From an uncultured Collinsella sp. (GTDB taxonomy: Bacteria; Actinomycetota; Coriobacteriia; Coriobacteriales; Coriobacteriaceae), in the NCBI GenBank assembly GCA_900545615.1, contig UQZM01000002.1:1-64000 (forward strand): a DNA stretch of 64,000 bases, written 5' to 3'. The notes beneath the pieces were generated by a model. The model was given only the letters and a program-made list of their open reading frames with translations, had not been told where the DNA came from and searched no databases. Shown here one piece after another: positions 1 to 10,348 of the stretch (position 1 is its first letter; each line of letters starts with the position of its first letter). Both the position numbers and the translations under genes were made by a program.

Positions 1-23
1 CCCCGCCCCACCATTCCACCCCC

Positions 24-79
24 AATATGTTGTAAAACACCCCCGAGCATATGTTCGAAAACACAATATGTTGTGTTTA
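24..79. promoter_or_regulatory. Three repeated ATATGTT boxes
   Basis: Three related motifs occur close together: AATATGTTGTAAAACAC at 24-40, CATATGTTCGAAAACAC at 48-64 and AATATGTTGTGTTTA at 65-79. Read on the minus strand they are GTGTTTT-N-AACATAT boxes. They lie beyond the terminator that follows xerD and probably form the operator of a gene starting left of the window. The bound factor is unknown. Confidence 0.4.
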
Positions 80-83
80 CAGC

Positions 84-117
84 AAAGGCGGGATGCCACC
101 TGTGGCACCCCGCCTTT
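84..117. terminator. Hairpin terminator downstream of xerD
   Basis: AAAGGCGGG(A)TGCCAC pairs with GTGGCA(C)CCCGCCTTT around a very short loop, giving a strong stem that could stop transcription from either side. It is the first terminator-like stem after the 342-1283 minus-strand gene, apart from the palindrome at 244-309. Confidence 0.55.
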
Positions 118-243
118 CAACCTCAACCTTCAAGTTGACCTTGAGGCGATTTTTACGTCCCTTTACATGCCGTTCACATCGCCCCCAAACTCCCCCACCC
201 AAGGCACGTGCGGCCCACCACCGCGACGCCAAGTGGCGAAAAA

Positions 244-309
244 TGGGACGGGCCCCAGATTGCCCATGCGCGCGCAAAAGCACGCCGCGGCAATCTGGAG
301 CCCGTCCCC
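244..309. repeat. Long palindrome A, downstream of xerD
   Basis: Two 21-nt arms (244-264 and 289-309) match with one mismatch around a 24-nt GC-rich core. The element lies 33 nt past the xerD stop. It has the shape of the palindromes seen at eight other sites here, but its arm sequence is its own. No T-run follows either arm, so it is not a standard terminator. Confidence 0.7.
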
Positions 310-341
310 AAATACCTATAAATATGCAGGTCAGCGATGTG

Positions 342-1283
342 TTAACGATGTGCCAGCGGGTGCGCCGCCAAATAGACCTCGGTCAGTTGCGTACGATCGA
401 CATGCGTGTAGACCTGCGTGGTCGATATATCGGCATGTCCCAAGATCTCCTGTAGCACACGGAGGTCTGCGCCGCCCGCAAGCATATGGGTGGCAAAGGA
501 GTGACGCAGCGTATGGGGATGGAGCCCCACCAGTCCCACCTGGCGCCCGTAGCGCTCACAGATGGCATGGATGCCCTGGCGCGACAGACGGCGGCCGTTC
601 TTATTTAAAAAGACCGCCGAGGTCTCGGTTCCGCGGGCATGGGCCGCCAAGCGAGAACGCCCCTCAGTTACATAAAGCGCCAGAGCTCGCGCCGCGCTTC
701 CCACCAGCGGGGACAGGCGTTCCTTCGAGCCCTTACCGCGAACGAGCACAAAGCCATCGTCGATATGGATATCGCCCACATCGAGTCCCACCAACTCGCT
801 CACACGCAAACCGCATCCATAGAGCACTTCCAAGATGGCATGGTCGCGCAAGCCCATCTCGCCCTCGGGGAAATCTTGATCGAGCAGCGCCGAGACATCC
901 TCCACCGATAGATACTCCGGCAAACGCTCAGCCTTTTTAGGCAGGCGCAACGCCGCCGTTGGATTTTGGGCCACAGCCCCATCGCGCACCAAAAAGGCAT
1001 GCAGACCCTTCACGGCCGCAAGCGCACGCTCCACCGAGGCATCCGAATAGCCCCCATCGCGACGGTCGGCGACAAAGCCCTCCACGACCTGACGGGTCAC
1101 CTCTTCAAAAGACACAATACCCGCCCGCTCCAGATAGGCGCAGTACGTCGTCAGGTCACGACGATAGGCCGCAATCGTGTTGCGCGCCAAACCCCGCTCG
1201 ACCGCGAGGTAATCGAGATACTCCCCCGCCGCCACGGCGAGCGACGAGGGAGTAGCTTCGGTATGTTCCTTATTCGCCGGCAC
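342..1283 (-). CDS. xerD: Tyrosine recombinase XerD/XerC
   Basis: This 313-residue site-specific recombinase probably resolves chromosome dimers at dif. An N-terminal SAM-like core-binding domain (LDYLAVERGLARNTIAAYRRDL) is followed by the catalytic domain with the HTLRHSFATHML block, the LGHADISTTQVYTH block and its Tyr nucleophile. The chosen start is the GTG at 1283, two bases after the pyrG stop; there is no usable ATG nearby, and a longer reading frame would run inside pyrG. The tight spacing suggests cotranscription with pyrG. XerD and XerC cannot be separated confidently by eye. Confidence 0.88.
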   Translation of the reverse strand: MPANKEHTEATPSSLAVAAGEYLDYLAVERGLARNTIAAYRRDLTTYCAYLERAGIVSFEEVTRQVVEGFVADRRDGGYSDASVERALAAVKGLHAFLVRDGAVAQNPTAALRLPKKAERLPEYLSVEDVSALLDQDFPEGEMGLRDHAILEVLYGCGLRVSELVGLDVGDIHIDDGFVLVRGKGSKERLSPLVGSAARALALYVTEGRSRLAAHARGTETSAVFLNKNGRRLSRQGIHAICERYGRQVGLVGLHPHTLRHSFATHMLAGGADLRVLQEILGHADISTTQVYTHVDRTQLTEVYLAAHPLAHR

Positions 1284-1285
1284 CC

Positions 1286-2953
<1,668 letters not shown>

Positions 2954-3075
2954 TTACCTGCGCTTCCCGTAGAAGTTGTTTATCCACATCTTACGGGTCT
3001 TCATTGTAATACTCGCGCCGCGGACCGTTCGCAATTTTTCTCGCGTGCGATTGCATTTCTCAATCTTGAAACAAA

Positions 3076-3101
3076 ACGCCGCCCGGTTTCCCAGGCGGCG
3101 T
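3076..3101 (-). terminator. Terminator of the winged-helix gene
   Basis: An ACGCCGCC/GGCGGCGT stem is followed on the minus strand by TTTGTTT. It lies 25 nt past the stop of the 3126-3464 gene. Confidence 0.7.
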
Positions 3102-3125
3102 CGCTATGGCAAGGGTTACATGCTG

Positions 3126-3464
3126 CTATCGATCAGCAGCCTCGTCCTCAAGCATTTCTTGAACGAGCATGCCGGTACGGACGCCCTCAAGATACCACTC
3201 GCCACGTTCGGTGAGGCAAATGCCATTTGCAAGCTGACCGCCGTCGTCGCTATAACGCGAGACGACATCAATCATGCCTTCGGAATCCAAGCGATCGATT
3301 GCGGCGCGGGCACGATACGGCGAAACCCCCACGCGCTCGGCAAGCGTTTTGCGCGAGAAACCATACGGCCCGCCATTGTCTTCGGTTTGCTGGTCGATCT
3401 CCATCAACACCAGCACCTCGACACGCTTCATATCGTTGACACTCGCACGACCCTTGCCCGCCAT
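3126..3464 (-). CDS. Small winged-helix transcriptional regulator
   Basis: This 112-residue cytoplasmic protein looks like a MarR- or GntR-type winged helix. The run YGFSRKTLAERVGVSPYRARAAIDRL reads as helix-turn-helix, followed by a wing-like GMIDVVSRYSDDGG. The start at 3464 has a strong SD (GAGGAGG, 7 nt upstream); the frame stays open further but without a comparable site. It stands alone between pyrG and the DUF1846 gene, so its targets are unknown. No ligand domain is visible. Confidence 0.7.
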   Translation of the reverse strand: MAGKGRASVNDMKRVEVLVLMEIDQQTEDNGGPYGFSRKTLAERVGVSPYRARAAIDRLDSEGMIDVVSRYSDDGGQLANGICLTERGEWYLEGVRTGMLVQEMLEDEAADR

Positions 3465-3658
3465 AGCAGCCTCCTCAAACCGAGCACGAGCATCTAACGC
3501 GCCGTGCGCGACCGACACACCTCACGATGGCAGGTAATATCCATCATGCGGCATCCCGCTAAGGATGAAACAGTTACGGTTATTGTATACCGCTCAAATT
3601 GTTTCTAGGCAGGTAAACGGCTATTTTTCGCCGAAATAGGCGCTTTATTGATCAAAAA

Positions 3659-3686
3659 GCCGTACCGGGCGCTAACCCGATACGGC
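3659..3686 (-). terminator. Terminator of the DUF1846 gene
   Basis: GCCGTA(C)CGGG pairs with CCCGATACGGC, and TTTTT follows on the minus strand. The stem lies 35 nt after the stop at 3721. Confidence 0.8.
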
Positions 3687-3720
3687 CAAAATGCAATGCA
3701 ATTACCGCGGTGCTTCAAAC

Positions 3721-5202
3721 TTAGCGATGGAAGAAACCGCGGCGCTCAAACTTGGGCTCGCAGCACACGTTGATACCCAGTTTGCGCAGTACCGTCTCGT
3801 CCGTCGGCGAGATGATCACGCTAAAGAAGGCATCGCAACCGCGCAGCTGCTCCAGGCCCGAAAGGACGCGAGCGGCCGTCTCACTCGTGGCCGAGGTGAT
3901 CGACAACGCCATAAGCGTCTCGTCGGTGTGGAGGCGCGGGTTTTTGCTGCCCAGGAAATGCGTCTTGAGCTTGCTGATGGGCTCGATCGCCTCATCGCTA
4001 ATGACCTCGAGCTCAAGGTCGACGCCCGAGACATGCTTGAGGGCGTTCATAATGAGCGAACTTGCGGCGCCCAGGCGCGTGGAGGTCTTACCGGTCACCA
4101 CGGAGCCATCGGGCATGACCATGGCACCCACGGGACCACCCGTCAGCTGCTCCCTGGTGAGGGCCGCCGAGCGCGCCGGTGAGTAGTTCTTATCGATGCC
4201 GGCTTTCTTCATAATAATCTTGAGACGATCGACTTGCTCATCGCCCACGCCGGTACGGCGCACATTTTCGACCGCGGTAAAGTAGCGGCGGACGATCTCC
4301 ATCTTGGAAGCGTCGCGGCAGGCATCGTCATCGGTGATGGCAAAGCCGACCATATTGACGCCCATGTCCGTAGGGCTCTGGTAGGGGCTCTTGCCCAGGA
4401 TCTTTTCCATCAGGGCACGGACTACCGGGAAGGCCTCGACGTCGCGGTTGTAGTTGACCGTGGTCTTGTTGTAGGCCTCAAGGTGGAACGAATCGATGAT
4501 ATTGGCGTCGTCGAGGTCAGCCGTGGCGGCCTCGTAGGCAATATTGACCGGATGCGTCAGAGGAAGATTCCAGACCGGGAAGGTCTCGAACTTGGCATAG
4601 CCGGCGGCGGTACCGTGCTTATGCTCGTGATACAGCTGCGAGAGGCAAGTAGCGAGCTTGCCCGAGCCGGGGCCGGGTGCCGTCACGACAACGAGCGGAC
4701 GCGTGGTCTCGACAAACTCGTTCTTGCCGTAGCCATCGTCGGACACGATCAGATCGACATCGTGCGGATACCCCTCGATGGGATAGTGCAGCTTGGCGGG
4801 AATACCGAGCGCGTTCAGGCGGTTGCGGAACACATCGGCAGCAGGCTGGCCGGCATACTGGGTGATGACCACAGCCGCGACGGCAAACCCATTCCCTCGG
4901 AACAGATCGACCAGGCGCAAAACGTCCTCGTCATAGGTAATGCCAAGGTCACCACGAGCCTTGTTTTTCTCGATGTGGTTCGCGTTGATCGCGATGATAA
5001 CCTCGACATCGTCGGCGATGCTCTTGAGCATGCGGAACTTGCTGTCCGGTTCAAAACCCGGCAGCACGCGGCTCGCATGATAGTCATCGAACAGCTTACC
5101 GCCAAACTCCAAATAGAGCTTGCCGCCAAACTGCGAGATGCGCTCCTTAATGTGAGCAGCCTGCAGCTCGATATACTTCGCGTTGTCGAAACCCTGGCGC
5201 AT
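3721..5202 (-). CDS. DUF1846 domain-containing protein
   Basis: This 493-residue protein matches the DUF1846 family over its full length. Its function is not established. The family-typical opening MRQGFDNAKYIELQAAHIKER and the blocks FGGKLFDDYHASRVLPGF and VVVTAPGPGSGKLATCLSQLYHE are present; the last looks like a nucleotide- or phosphate-binding loop. The start at 5202 is preferred because GGGAG lies 7 nt upstream and it matches the usual N-terminus; an upstream ATG at 5226 adds eight residues. It is a single-gene unit with its own terminator. Confidence 0.9.
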   Translation of the reverse strand: MRQGFDNAKYIELQAAHIKERISQFGGKLYLEFGGKLFDDYHASRVLPGFEPDSKFRMLKSIADDVEVIIAINANHIEKNKARGDLGITYDEDVLRLVDLFRGNGFAVAAVVITQYAGQPAADVFRNRLNALGIPAKLHYPIEGYPHDVDLIVSDDGYGKNEFVETTRPLVVVTAPGPGSGKLATCLSQLYHEHKHGTAAGYAKFETFPVWNLPLTHPVNIAYEAATADLDDANIIDSFHLEAYNKTTVNYNRDVEAFPVVRALMEKILGKSPYQSPTDMGVNMVGFAITDDDACRDASKMEIVRRYFTAVENVRRTGVGDEQVDRLKIIMKKAGIDKNYSPARSAALTREQLTGGPVGAMVMPDGSVVTGKTSTRLGAASSLIMNALKHVSGVDLELEVISDEAIEPISKLKTHFLGSKNPRLHTDETLMALSITSATSETAARVLSGLEQLRGCDAFFSVIISPTDETVLRKLGINVCCEPKFERRGFFHR

Positions 5203-5309
5203 ATATGGCTCCCGTCCCGTTTCCATTTAATGTTCTAGGCGATTATAACGGAGCAGACCCTCCCCAACGCCCAAGCAATCAACTGGCACCAACCAAACAC
5301 GCCATCGAT

Positions 5310-5378
5310 AAGTTGCGGTGAAATAGTTCCCGTTTAACCCCTCAAGACGGCCAAACAGGAACTATTCCACCGCAACTT
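5310..5378. repeat. Long palindrome B, upstream of the DUF1846 gene
   Basis: Arms of 21 nt (5310-5330 and 5358-5378) pair with a single G-U type mismatch, and the next bases (CGTTT/AAACAG) partly extend the stem. The loop is about 27 nt. It lies about 110 nt upstream of the DUF1846 start. The arm sequence is not shared with the other palindromes. Confidence 0.75.
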
Positions 5379-5414
5379 CCCCTTTTTGGTTCAAACAAAC
5401 CTGGCCTTTGTATC

Positions 5415-5665
5415 AATAATGGAAACGTCGCAGGTTGAGCATAAGCCAGCGAAAGCCCGCCAGAGTAGGCAAAGCGCCCTCTGCACCAACAATGGAAAGC
5501 GCCGCAGGCAGAGGACGGACAGCGAGCGCCGTCCAGAACGTACAAGTTGGCATGAAAAAGGCGAGGCATAGACCTTTTGGTCATGGCTTGCCTTTTGAAT
5601 GACAAATTGTCGTCCTGGGCGGCGCGCAGCGTCGACTGGTTGCGCGGTTCGTAGAACCGCGCAAC
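5415..5665 (-). repeat. Dispersed structured repeat, copy K
   Basis: Read on the minus strand, this begins with a GTTGCGCGGTT/AACCGCGCAAC hairpin (5639-5665), then AGTCGACGCTGC, a CATGACCAAAAGGTCTATG hairpin and a conserved tail ending in GCTCAACCTG. The same order appears at 59431-59601. This copy holds about 60 extra nt and an internal near-repeat (5486-5508 against 5411-5434). A frame of about 115 codons overlaps it on the minus strand (5342-5689), but it also reads through palindrome B and is probably not a gene. It lies downstream of the YfcC-family gene in the same orientation. Confidence 0.6.
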
Positions 5666-5672
5666 ATAAGTG

Positions 5673-5797
5673 CGCCCCCTCCCGCGCACGGAACGGGAGG
5701 GGGCTAAAGGTAGGAGTCTACCGATGGGTTTACCCCACCGGACAGACGATGACCAGGTGATCCTCTACAGGATCGTCAAGGTTTCCGTGGGGTACCC
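5673..5797 (-). terminator. Two stem-loops after the YfcC-family gene
   Basis: Two strong hairpins follow the 5807-7285 stop on the minus strand. The first, 5726-5797, pairs GGGTTTACCCCAC(C)GGA with TCCGTGGGGTACCC and has an inner GACGAT/ATCGTC stem. The second, 5673-5703, pairs GCCCCCTCCCG with CGGGAGGGGGC. Neither has a T-run, so termination is likely but unproven. The rest of the 5227-5806 gap is palindrome B and repeat K. Confidence 0.5.
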
Positions 5798-5806
5798 GTT
5801 GGGTAC

Positions 5807-7285
5807 TTAGAGCAGCACGCAGGCGACGGTCAGGATGACGGCGCAGACGACGGAGAGCGCGACGATGAGCTTAAGGGCAAACTTGAGCCAGGTCGTCCAC
5901 TCGATCTTGGCCAGGGCGAGACCGCCCATGATGGCGCCAGAGGTCGGGGTGAACAGGTTCACGACACCGATGGCGGCGGAGAAGATCATGACCATGACCT
6001 CGGGCGAGAAGCCGAGCTTAACAGCCAGCGGTCCCATGATGGGCATGGAGACGGTGGCCATACCGGAGGTCGAGGGGATCAGGAAGGACAGGCCGAAGTA
6101 GACCAGGAAGCTCATGGGAGCGAAGATCACGCCGGACAGGCCAGCCAGGGCATTGGCGGCAGCGTCGAGGACGAAGACGTCGAGGCCGGTGTTAGCCATG
6201 AGGACGGAGATACCACGGGCGAGGGCGATGACGAGAACAACGGACATCATGTCGGCAGCGCCGGTGATGAAGGTGTTGACGATCTGCTTCTCGGACAGGC
6301 CACCGATGATACCGATCAGGACGGCCATGAGGAAGAACCAGGTGGAAGCCTCGTCGAAGTACCACTGGCCAATGGGCAGGCCGGTGATCAGGGCAGACCA
6401 GCCCTGGACGACGGCGTTACCGTCGGCGTCGTAGACAGCGCCAGCGTCGAAGAAGTTGGCGACGCCCTCGTTGAGGTCGGCCAGCGGGATGAAGCCGACG
6501 ATCATGACGACGAAGGTGAAGGCGAAGGCGATCAGAACACCCTTCTGACGACCGGTGAGCTTGACCTCCTTGTGGACCTCGGAAGCAGCCTTGCCGTGAG
6601 CCTCTTCGGCGTCCTTGAGCTCCTGCATCGACAGGATGGTGGAACCCTTGTCAGCCTTGACCTTCTTGGCATAGTTCATCACGAAGACGATGGACATAGC
6701 GGTGGTGACAATCCACAGGACGGCACCGAGGCCGATGATGATGGACTGGTTGACCTCAATGCCAACGCCGGTCAGAGCGTCGACGGCAGCGCCGACGGCG
6801 AACGGGTTAACCGTGGAGCCCAGGCAGCCGCAGCCAGCGCCGAGCAGGACGGTAGCGGCGCCGACCATGGGGTCGAAGCCAGCGGCCATCATGGTAGCGG
6901 CGAGCAGGGCGTAGAAGGGAACGGTCTCCTCGCACATACCATAGGTGGTACCACCGAGGGAGAAGATGAGCATAAGGACAGGAACGAGCATGATCTCATT
7001 GCCCTTAAGCTTCTGCACCAGAACGGCGATGCCGTTGTCCAGAGCGCCGGTCTCGGTCATCATACCGAGGAAGCCGCCCAGGATCATAACGAAGAGGCAG
7101 ACGGGTAGGGCGTCAGCGAAGCCCAGGATCGGGGCGGTGCAGAAATCGCTCAGGCGGGCTGCGGTAACCGCGCCGCCGGACGTGCCGGAGACGATAACGG
7201 TAATCACTGCAACAATTGCCAGCAGAGCTAGAAGAATGGTGAACGATGAAGGCATACCGCGCTTTTTCTTAGCGGTCTCAGTCAT
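5807..7285 (-). CDS. YfcC-family basic amino acid carrier
   Basis: This 492-residue integral membrane protein belongs to the YfcC/DcuC superfamily (C4-dicarboxylate anaerobic carrier fold). About a dozen hydrophobic segments are visible, with family-like blocks such as MILGGFLGMMTETGALDNGI and FLIPSTSGMATVSMPIMGPL. Its place after ornithine carbamoyltransferase and arginine deiminase suggests arginine-ornithine exchange, as proposed for YfcC-type carriers in other deiminase clusters; that is inference. The start at 7285 has GGGGGG 9 nt upstream; two ATGs further upstream lack well-spaced sites. Confidence 0.85.
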   Translation of the reverse strand: MTETAKKKRGMPSSFTILLALLAIVAVITVIVSGTSGGAVTAARLSDFCTAPILGFADALPVCLFVMILGGFLGMMTETGALDNGIAVLVQKLKGNEIMLVPVLMLIFSLGGTTYGMCEETVPFYALLAATMMAAGFDPMVGAATVLLGAGCGCLGSTVNPFAVGAAVDALTGVGIEVNQSIIIGLGAVLWIVTTAMSIVFVMNYAKKVKADKGSTILSMQELKDAEEAHGKAASEVHKEVKLTGRQKGVLIAFAFTFVVMIVGFIPLADLNEGVANFFDAGAVYDADGNAVVQGWSALITGLPIGQWYFDEASTWFFLMAVLIGIIGGLSEKQIVNTFITGAADMMSVVLVIALARGISVLMANTGLDVFVLDAAANALAGLSGVIFAPMSFLVYFGLSFLIPSTSGMATVSMPIMGPLAVKLGFSPEVMVMIFSAAIGVVNLFTPTSGAIMGGLALAKIEWTTWLKFALKLIVALSVVCAVILTVACVLL

Positions 7286-7386
7286 GGTTCTCATCCCCCC
7301 TTCATAAATCATTTAACTTTCTCGCGCGAAGCGGATCTTCCGTGCCGTGCCCACCGCCCGACGCGAGATATTTACCAGACAAAGCC

Positions 7387-7416
7387 GCTCGGGGTGTGCA
7401 GCAAGACACCCCGAGC
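7387..7416 (-). terminator. Terminator of ornithine carbamoyltransferase
   Basis: An 11-bp perfect stem, GCTCGGGGTGT/ACACCCCGAGC, lies 17 nt past the stop, with a weak T-rich tail (GCTTTGTC) on the minus strand. It separates the gene from the downstream carrier. Confidence 0.7.
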
Positions 7417-7432
7417 GAGATGCTAGATGCTC

Positions 7433-8428
7433 TTACTTGAGCGTGGCGTACATGACAGCCTTAATGGTGTGCATGCGGTTCTCGGCCTCGTCGAAGACCT
7501 TGGAAGCGGGGCTCTCGAAGACCTCGTCGGTGACCTCCTGCTCGGTGATGCCGAACTGCTCGCACTTCTCGGCGCCAATCGTGGTGTTGGTGTCGTGGAA
7601 GCTGGGCAGGCAGTGCAGGAAGATGGCACCCGGGTTGGCCATAGCCATGACCTCGGAGGTGACACGATACGGGGTGAGCTGAGCGATGCGCTCGGCCCAG
7701 ACCTCGTCGGGCTCGCCCATGGAGACCCACACGTCGGTGTAGATAACGTCGGCACCGGTGACGCCGTCCTTGACGTCGGTGGTCAGCTTGATGGTGCAGC
7801 CGTTGGCCTCGGCGATGGGCTTGCAGGCCTCGATGACGTCGTCGGCGGGCATGCACTCCTCGGGGCCGCAGGCCACGAAGTTCATGCCGAGCTTGGAGCA
7901 GACAACCATGAGGGAGCGAGCGACATTGTTCTTGCAGTCGCCCATGAAGACGAGGGTCTTGCCCTTGATGTCGTAGTTGAAGTTCTCCTGGACGGTCAGG
8001 ATGTCGGCAAGCATCTGGGTGGGGTGCCACTCGGTGGTCAGGCCGTTCCACACGGGCACGCCGGACTTGGCAGCGAGCTCCTCGACGTCGTCCTGGGCAA
8101 AGCCACGGAACTCGATGCCGTCATACATGCGGCCGAGAACGCGGGCGGTGTCCTCGATGGACTCCTTCTTGCCCATCTGCGACGAACCGGGATCGAGGTA
8201 GGTGACGCCCATGCCCAGATCCATGCCGCCGACCTCGAAGGCGCAGCGGGTACGAGTGGAGGTCTTCTGGAAGAGCAGAACGATGTTCTTGCCCTCGAGA
8301 TAGCGGTGCGGAACGCCAGCGCGCTTCATGTCCTTGAAGTTCTTGGAAAGCTTGAGCAGGTACTCGATCTCCTCGGTGGTGAGGTCGAGAAGCTTGAGGA
8401 AGCTACGGCCGGAGAGGTTAACACCCAT
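7433..8428 (-). CDS. Ornithine carbamoyltransferase
   Basis: This 331-residue cytoplasmic enzyme interconverts citrulline plus phosphate with ornithine plus carbamoyl phosphate. The carbamoyl phosphate site [14 protein letters not shown] and the HCLP motif ([11 protein letters not shown]) are intact, and [15 protein letters not shown] is typical of the ornithine domain. The start at 8428 is preceded by GAAAGGAAACGAACC; an upstream frame extension has no site. Between arginine deiminase and a carrier it probably works in the catabolic direction (arcB role), but sequence alone does not exclude argF. No carbamate kinase gene is in the window. Confidence 0.93.
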   Translation of the reverse strand: MGVNLSGRSFLKLLDLTTEEIEYLLKLSKNFKDMKRAGVPHRYLEGKNIVLLFQKTSTRTRCAFEVGGMDLGMGVTYLDPGSSQMGKKESIEDTARVLGRMYDGIEFRGFAQDDVEELAAKSGVPVWNGLTTEWHPTQMLADILTVQENFNYDIKGKTLVFMGDCKNNVARSLMVVCSKLGMNFVACGPEECMPADDVIEACKPIAEANGCTIKLTTDVKDGVTGADVIYTDVWVSMGEPDEVWAERIAQLTPYRVTSEVMAMANPGAIFLHCLPSFHDTNTTIGAEKCEQFGITEQEVTDEVFESPASKVFDEAENRMHTIKAVMYATLK

Positions 8429-8492
8429 GGTTCGTTTCCTTTCGAAAAAATGAATTACGTAAGTATTAGTGTTGCCCGTTTGACGGGCGAAA

Positions 8493-8521
8493 CCGGTGCG
8501 GTTGTAGGGGGACCGCACCGG
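8493..8521 (-). terminator. Terminator after arcA copy 1
   Basis: A CCGGTGCGGT/ACCGCACCGG 10-bp stem lies 13 nt past the stop, with a second small stem (GCCCGTTTGACGGGC, 8474-8488) after it. The tail is short of T residues. Confidence 0.55.
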
Positions 8522-8532
8522 AAACGGAAAGA

Positions 8533-9799
8533 CTTAGAGGTCCTCGCGCCAGAAGGGCATGCTCATGCAGCGCGGACCGCCGCGGCCGCGGGAGAGCTCG
8601 GCGGAGGGCACGACGAGAAGGTCCAGGCCCTCCTTGTACAGCACGTCGTTGGTGACGGTGTTGCGGGCGTAGACGCAGATCTTGCCGGGCTCGACGCACA
8701 GGGTGTTGGAGCCGTCGTTCCACTGCTCGCGGGAGGCCGCGATCGGGTCGCCGCCGCCGCAGGGGATCAGCTTGACCTGGTCGACGCCGGTGGCGTCCTC
8801 CAGGACGTGCTCGAGGGTGTCCTCGATCAGGCGGATGTTCACGTCGCCCGGGTTCTTGCCGGCGGTCAGCTCGTAGACGCGCAGGGTGCCCATGATGGCG
8901 GGGTGGATCGTGAACTTATCGACGTCGATCTGGGTGAAGACCGTGTCGAGGTGCATGAAGGCGCGCGAGACCGGGATGTCGAAGGCCAGGATGCGCTCGA
9001 CCTTGGAGTCGGAGTTCCAGAAGATGTTCTGGGCCATGACGTCGATCGCGGCGGCCTGGGTGCGCTGGGAGATGCCGACGGCGAGGGTCTTCTCGTTGAT
9101 GTTCAGCACGTCGCCGCCCTCGGTGTGGAACTGGCAGTCGCGGCGGAAGTACAGCGAGACGTCCTTGTAGTCGGGGTGGTACTTGAAGACGTACTTGCCG
9201 TACAGGGTCTCGCGGTTGCGGGTGACCGAGTACATGCGGTTGAGGTTGACGCCCTCGCCGACGACCGCGAACGGGTCGCGGGTGAAGTAGAGGTTGGGCA
9301 TCGGGTCGATGATCAGGTCGGACTCGGACTCGGAGTTGACCAGGGAGTCGAGGGTCGTGGACGCCGTGAGGGGCATGTCGATCTCGGCCTTGGTCATGCC
9401 GGCCATGGTCTTCTTGACGAACTCGAGGTTGTCCTCGATGGAGTCCAGCTTCTCGCGGACGATCTGCGGCATGTGCTGGCCGCGGATGCCGGCCTCGGCG
9501 ATGTACTGGTCGGTGAACTCGGCGCGGGCGCCGGGGACCTGGTCGAACACCTCCGCGACGAGGTTCTCGAGGTAGAGGACCTCCACGCCCTGGTCCCTCA
9601 GGATCTGGGCGAAGGTGTCGTGCTCCTGCTGCGCGACCTCCAGGAACGGGACGTCGTCGAACAGGAGTCGCTCGAGCTCGTCGGGCGGCAGGTTGAGGAG
9701 CTCGTCGCCGGGACGGTGCAGGCAGACCTTCCTGAGCTTGCCGATCTCGGAAGGCACGTGCAGACCTTTCGTCATGGCCTCCTACCTTTCTTTCGGGCC
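8533..9799. repeat. 1267-bp near-identical duplication, copy 1
   Basis: This block covers arcA copy 1 plus its ribosome binding region and matches 11622-12888. Comparing translations in several frames and the DNA by eye, I find one difference, A at 8576 against G at 11665, which is silent in a Gly codon. Identity stops sharply at both ends, while the promoter regions beyond are clearly related but diverged. Confidence 0.85.
8534..9775 (-). CDS. arcA: Arginine deiminase, copy 1
   Basis: ArcA hydrolyses arginine to citrulline and ammonia, the first step of the deiminase pathway that yields ATP and neutralises acid. The 413-residue protein is full length and begins MTKGLHVPSEIGKLRKVCLH. Catalytic blocks are visible: FTRDPFAVVG, HTEGGDVL (His and Glu), SRAFMHLDTVFTQID (His, Asp) and the C-terminal Cys in RGGPRCMSMPF. 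GTAGGAGGCC precedes the ATG. Codon use is very GC-rich and biased, consistent with high expression or transfer. It probably feeds the ornithine carbamoyltransferase just downstream. Confidence 0.97.
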   Translation of the reverse strand: MTKGLHVPSEIGKLRKVCLHRPGDELLNLPPDELERLLFDDVPFLEVAQQEHDTFAQILRDQGVEVLYLENLVAEVFDQVPGARAEFTDQYIAEAGIRGQHMPQIVREKLDSIEDNLEFVKKTMAGMTKAEIDMPLTASTTLDSLVNSESESDLIIDPMPNLYFTRDPFAVVGEGVNLNRMYSVTRNRETLYGKYVFKYHPDYKDVSLYFRRDCQFHTEGGDVLNINEKTLAVGISQRTQAAAIDVMAQNIFWNSDSKVERILAFDIPVSRAFMHLDTVFTQIDVDKFTIHPAIMGTLRVYELTAGKNPGDVNIRLIEDTLEHVLEDATGVDQVKLIPCGGGDPIAASREQWNDGSNTLCVEPGKICVYARNTVTNDVLYKEGLDLLVVPSAELSRGRGGPRCMSMPFWREDL

Positions 9800-10264
9800 C
9801 TTGTCGGGGCCGATTCGTTAGCGCCCCTCCGTGTGAGGCGTTATTGCTGACGACATATTTATATCCAAAATCAGCCCATACTTCCACCTTGCCCCCGAAC
9901 GGTTTTTTATAGGGGGTGAACGGCATACACATATACTTCACGCATGGCACACTTCGTCCTAATAAAGTGTATTTACGTGCTTAAACGTGTTTTCAATCCA
10001 AAAATCAAATGGAACTAAACTTTATTAAACCACCCTCAAATTGCATATTTCCAATAAGGCTATGAATAGAATTAGCGATTCATACCGCGTCTCAACCATT
10101 TTCGTTTTTATTCAGAAAAAAGTTTGTCCTATTCATTTCTGGTAAACAAATTACCGTTTACCAGACGCTTGATACCGTTCACCGGAAGCTCAGTATAAAG
10201 CCCAGCGGATACCGGCTCGCTTTACGGTCCCATTTGTAACAACTTGACTTCTCGGTATAGAAAA
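9776..10264 (-). promoter_or_regulatory. AT-rich promoter region of arcA copy 1
   Basis: No gene is seen in this gap, which is much richer in A/T than its flanks. The stretch about 70-130 nt before arcA is related to the region before copy 2: both contain GAACGG, GCCCCC, TTCCACC and TATATCCAAAA in the same order as read on the plus strand. GGATATAA on the minus strand is a candidate -10. An imperfect ATGAAT/ATTCAT dyad lies near 10062-10083; its spacing does not fit a standard arginine-repressor box. Confidence 0.45.
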
Positions 10265-10298
10265 ACAGGCCCGCTCCCCTCGTGGGAAACAGGTCTGT
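10265..10298 (-). terminator. Terminator of the arginine-cluster aminotransferase
   Basis: ACAGACC pairs with GGCCTGT (one G-U pair) on the minus strand, followed by TTTTT. It lies about 50 nt past the stop at 10349. Confidence 0.6.
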
Positions 10299-10348
10299 TT
10301 TCGATAATCGTAGGCGGTTTTGAACGGCCTTCGGGGACTGTCGGAATC

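Noticed and set aside
5342..5689. A minus-strand frame of about 115 codons in the gap before the DUF1846 gene
   Set aside because: It crosses palindrome B and repeat K, has odd Cys/Arg-rich composition and no ribosome site. The partner repeat at 59431 does not keep the frame. Treated as repeat DNA.
7427..9850. A plus-strand frame of 807 codons over the ornithine carbamoyltransferase and arcA copy 1 genes, and a similar one over copy 2
   Set aside because: It is antisense to well-supported genes, made of Gly/Ala/Val/Asp-rich sequence that comes from GC-biased codons on the other strand. No family is recognisable.
10062..10083. ATGAAT...ATTCAT as an arginine repressor box before arcA copy 1
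   Set aside because: The half-sites are 10 nt apart, whereas arginine boxes have about 4 nt between them. The regulator remains unknown.
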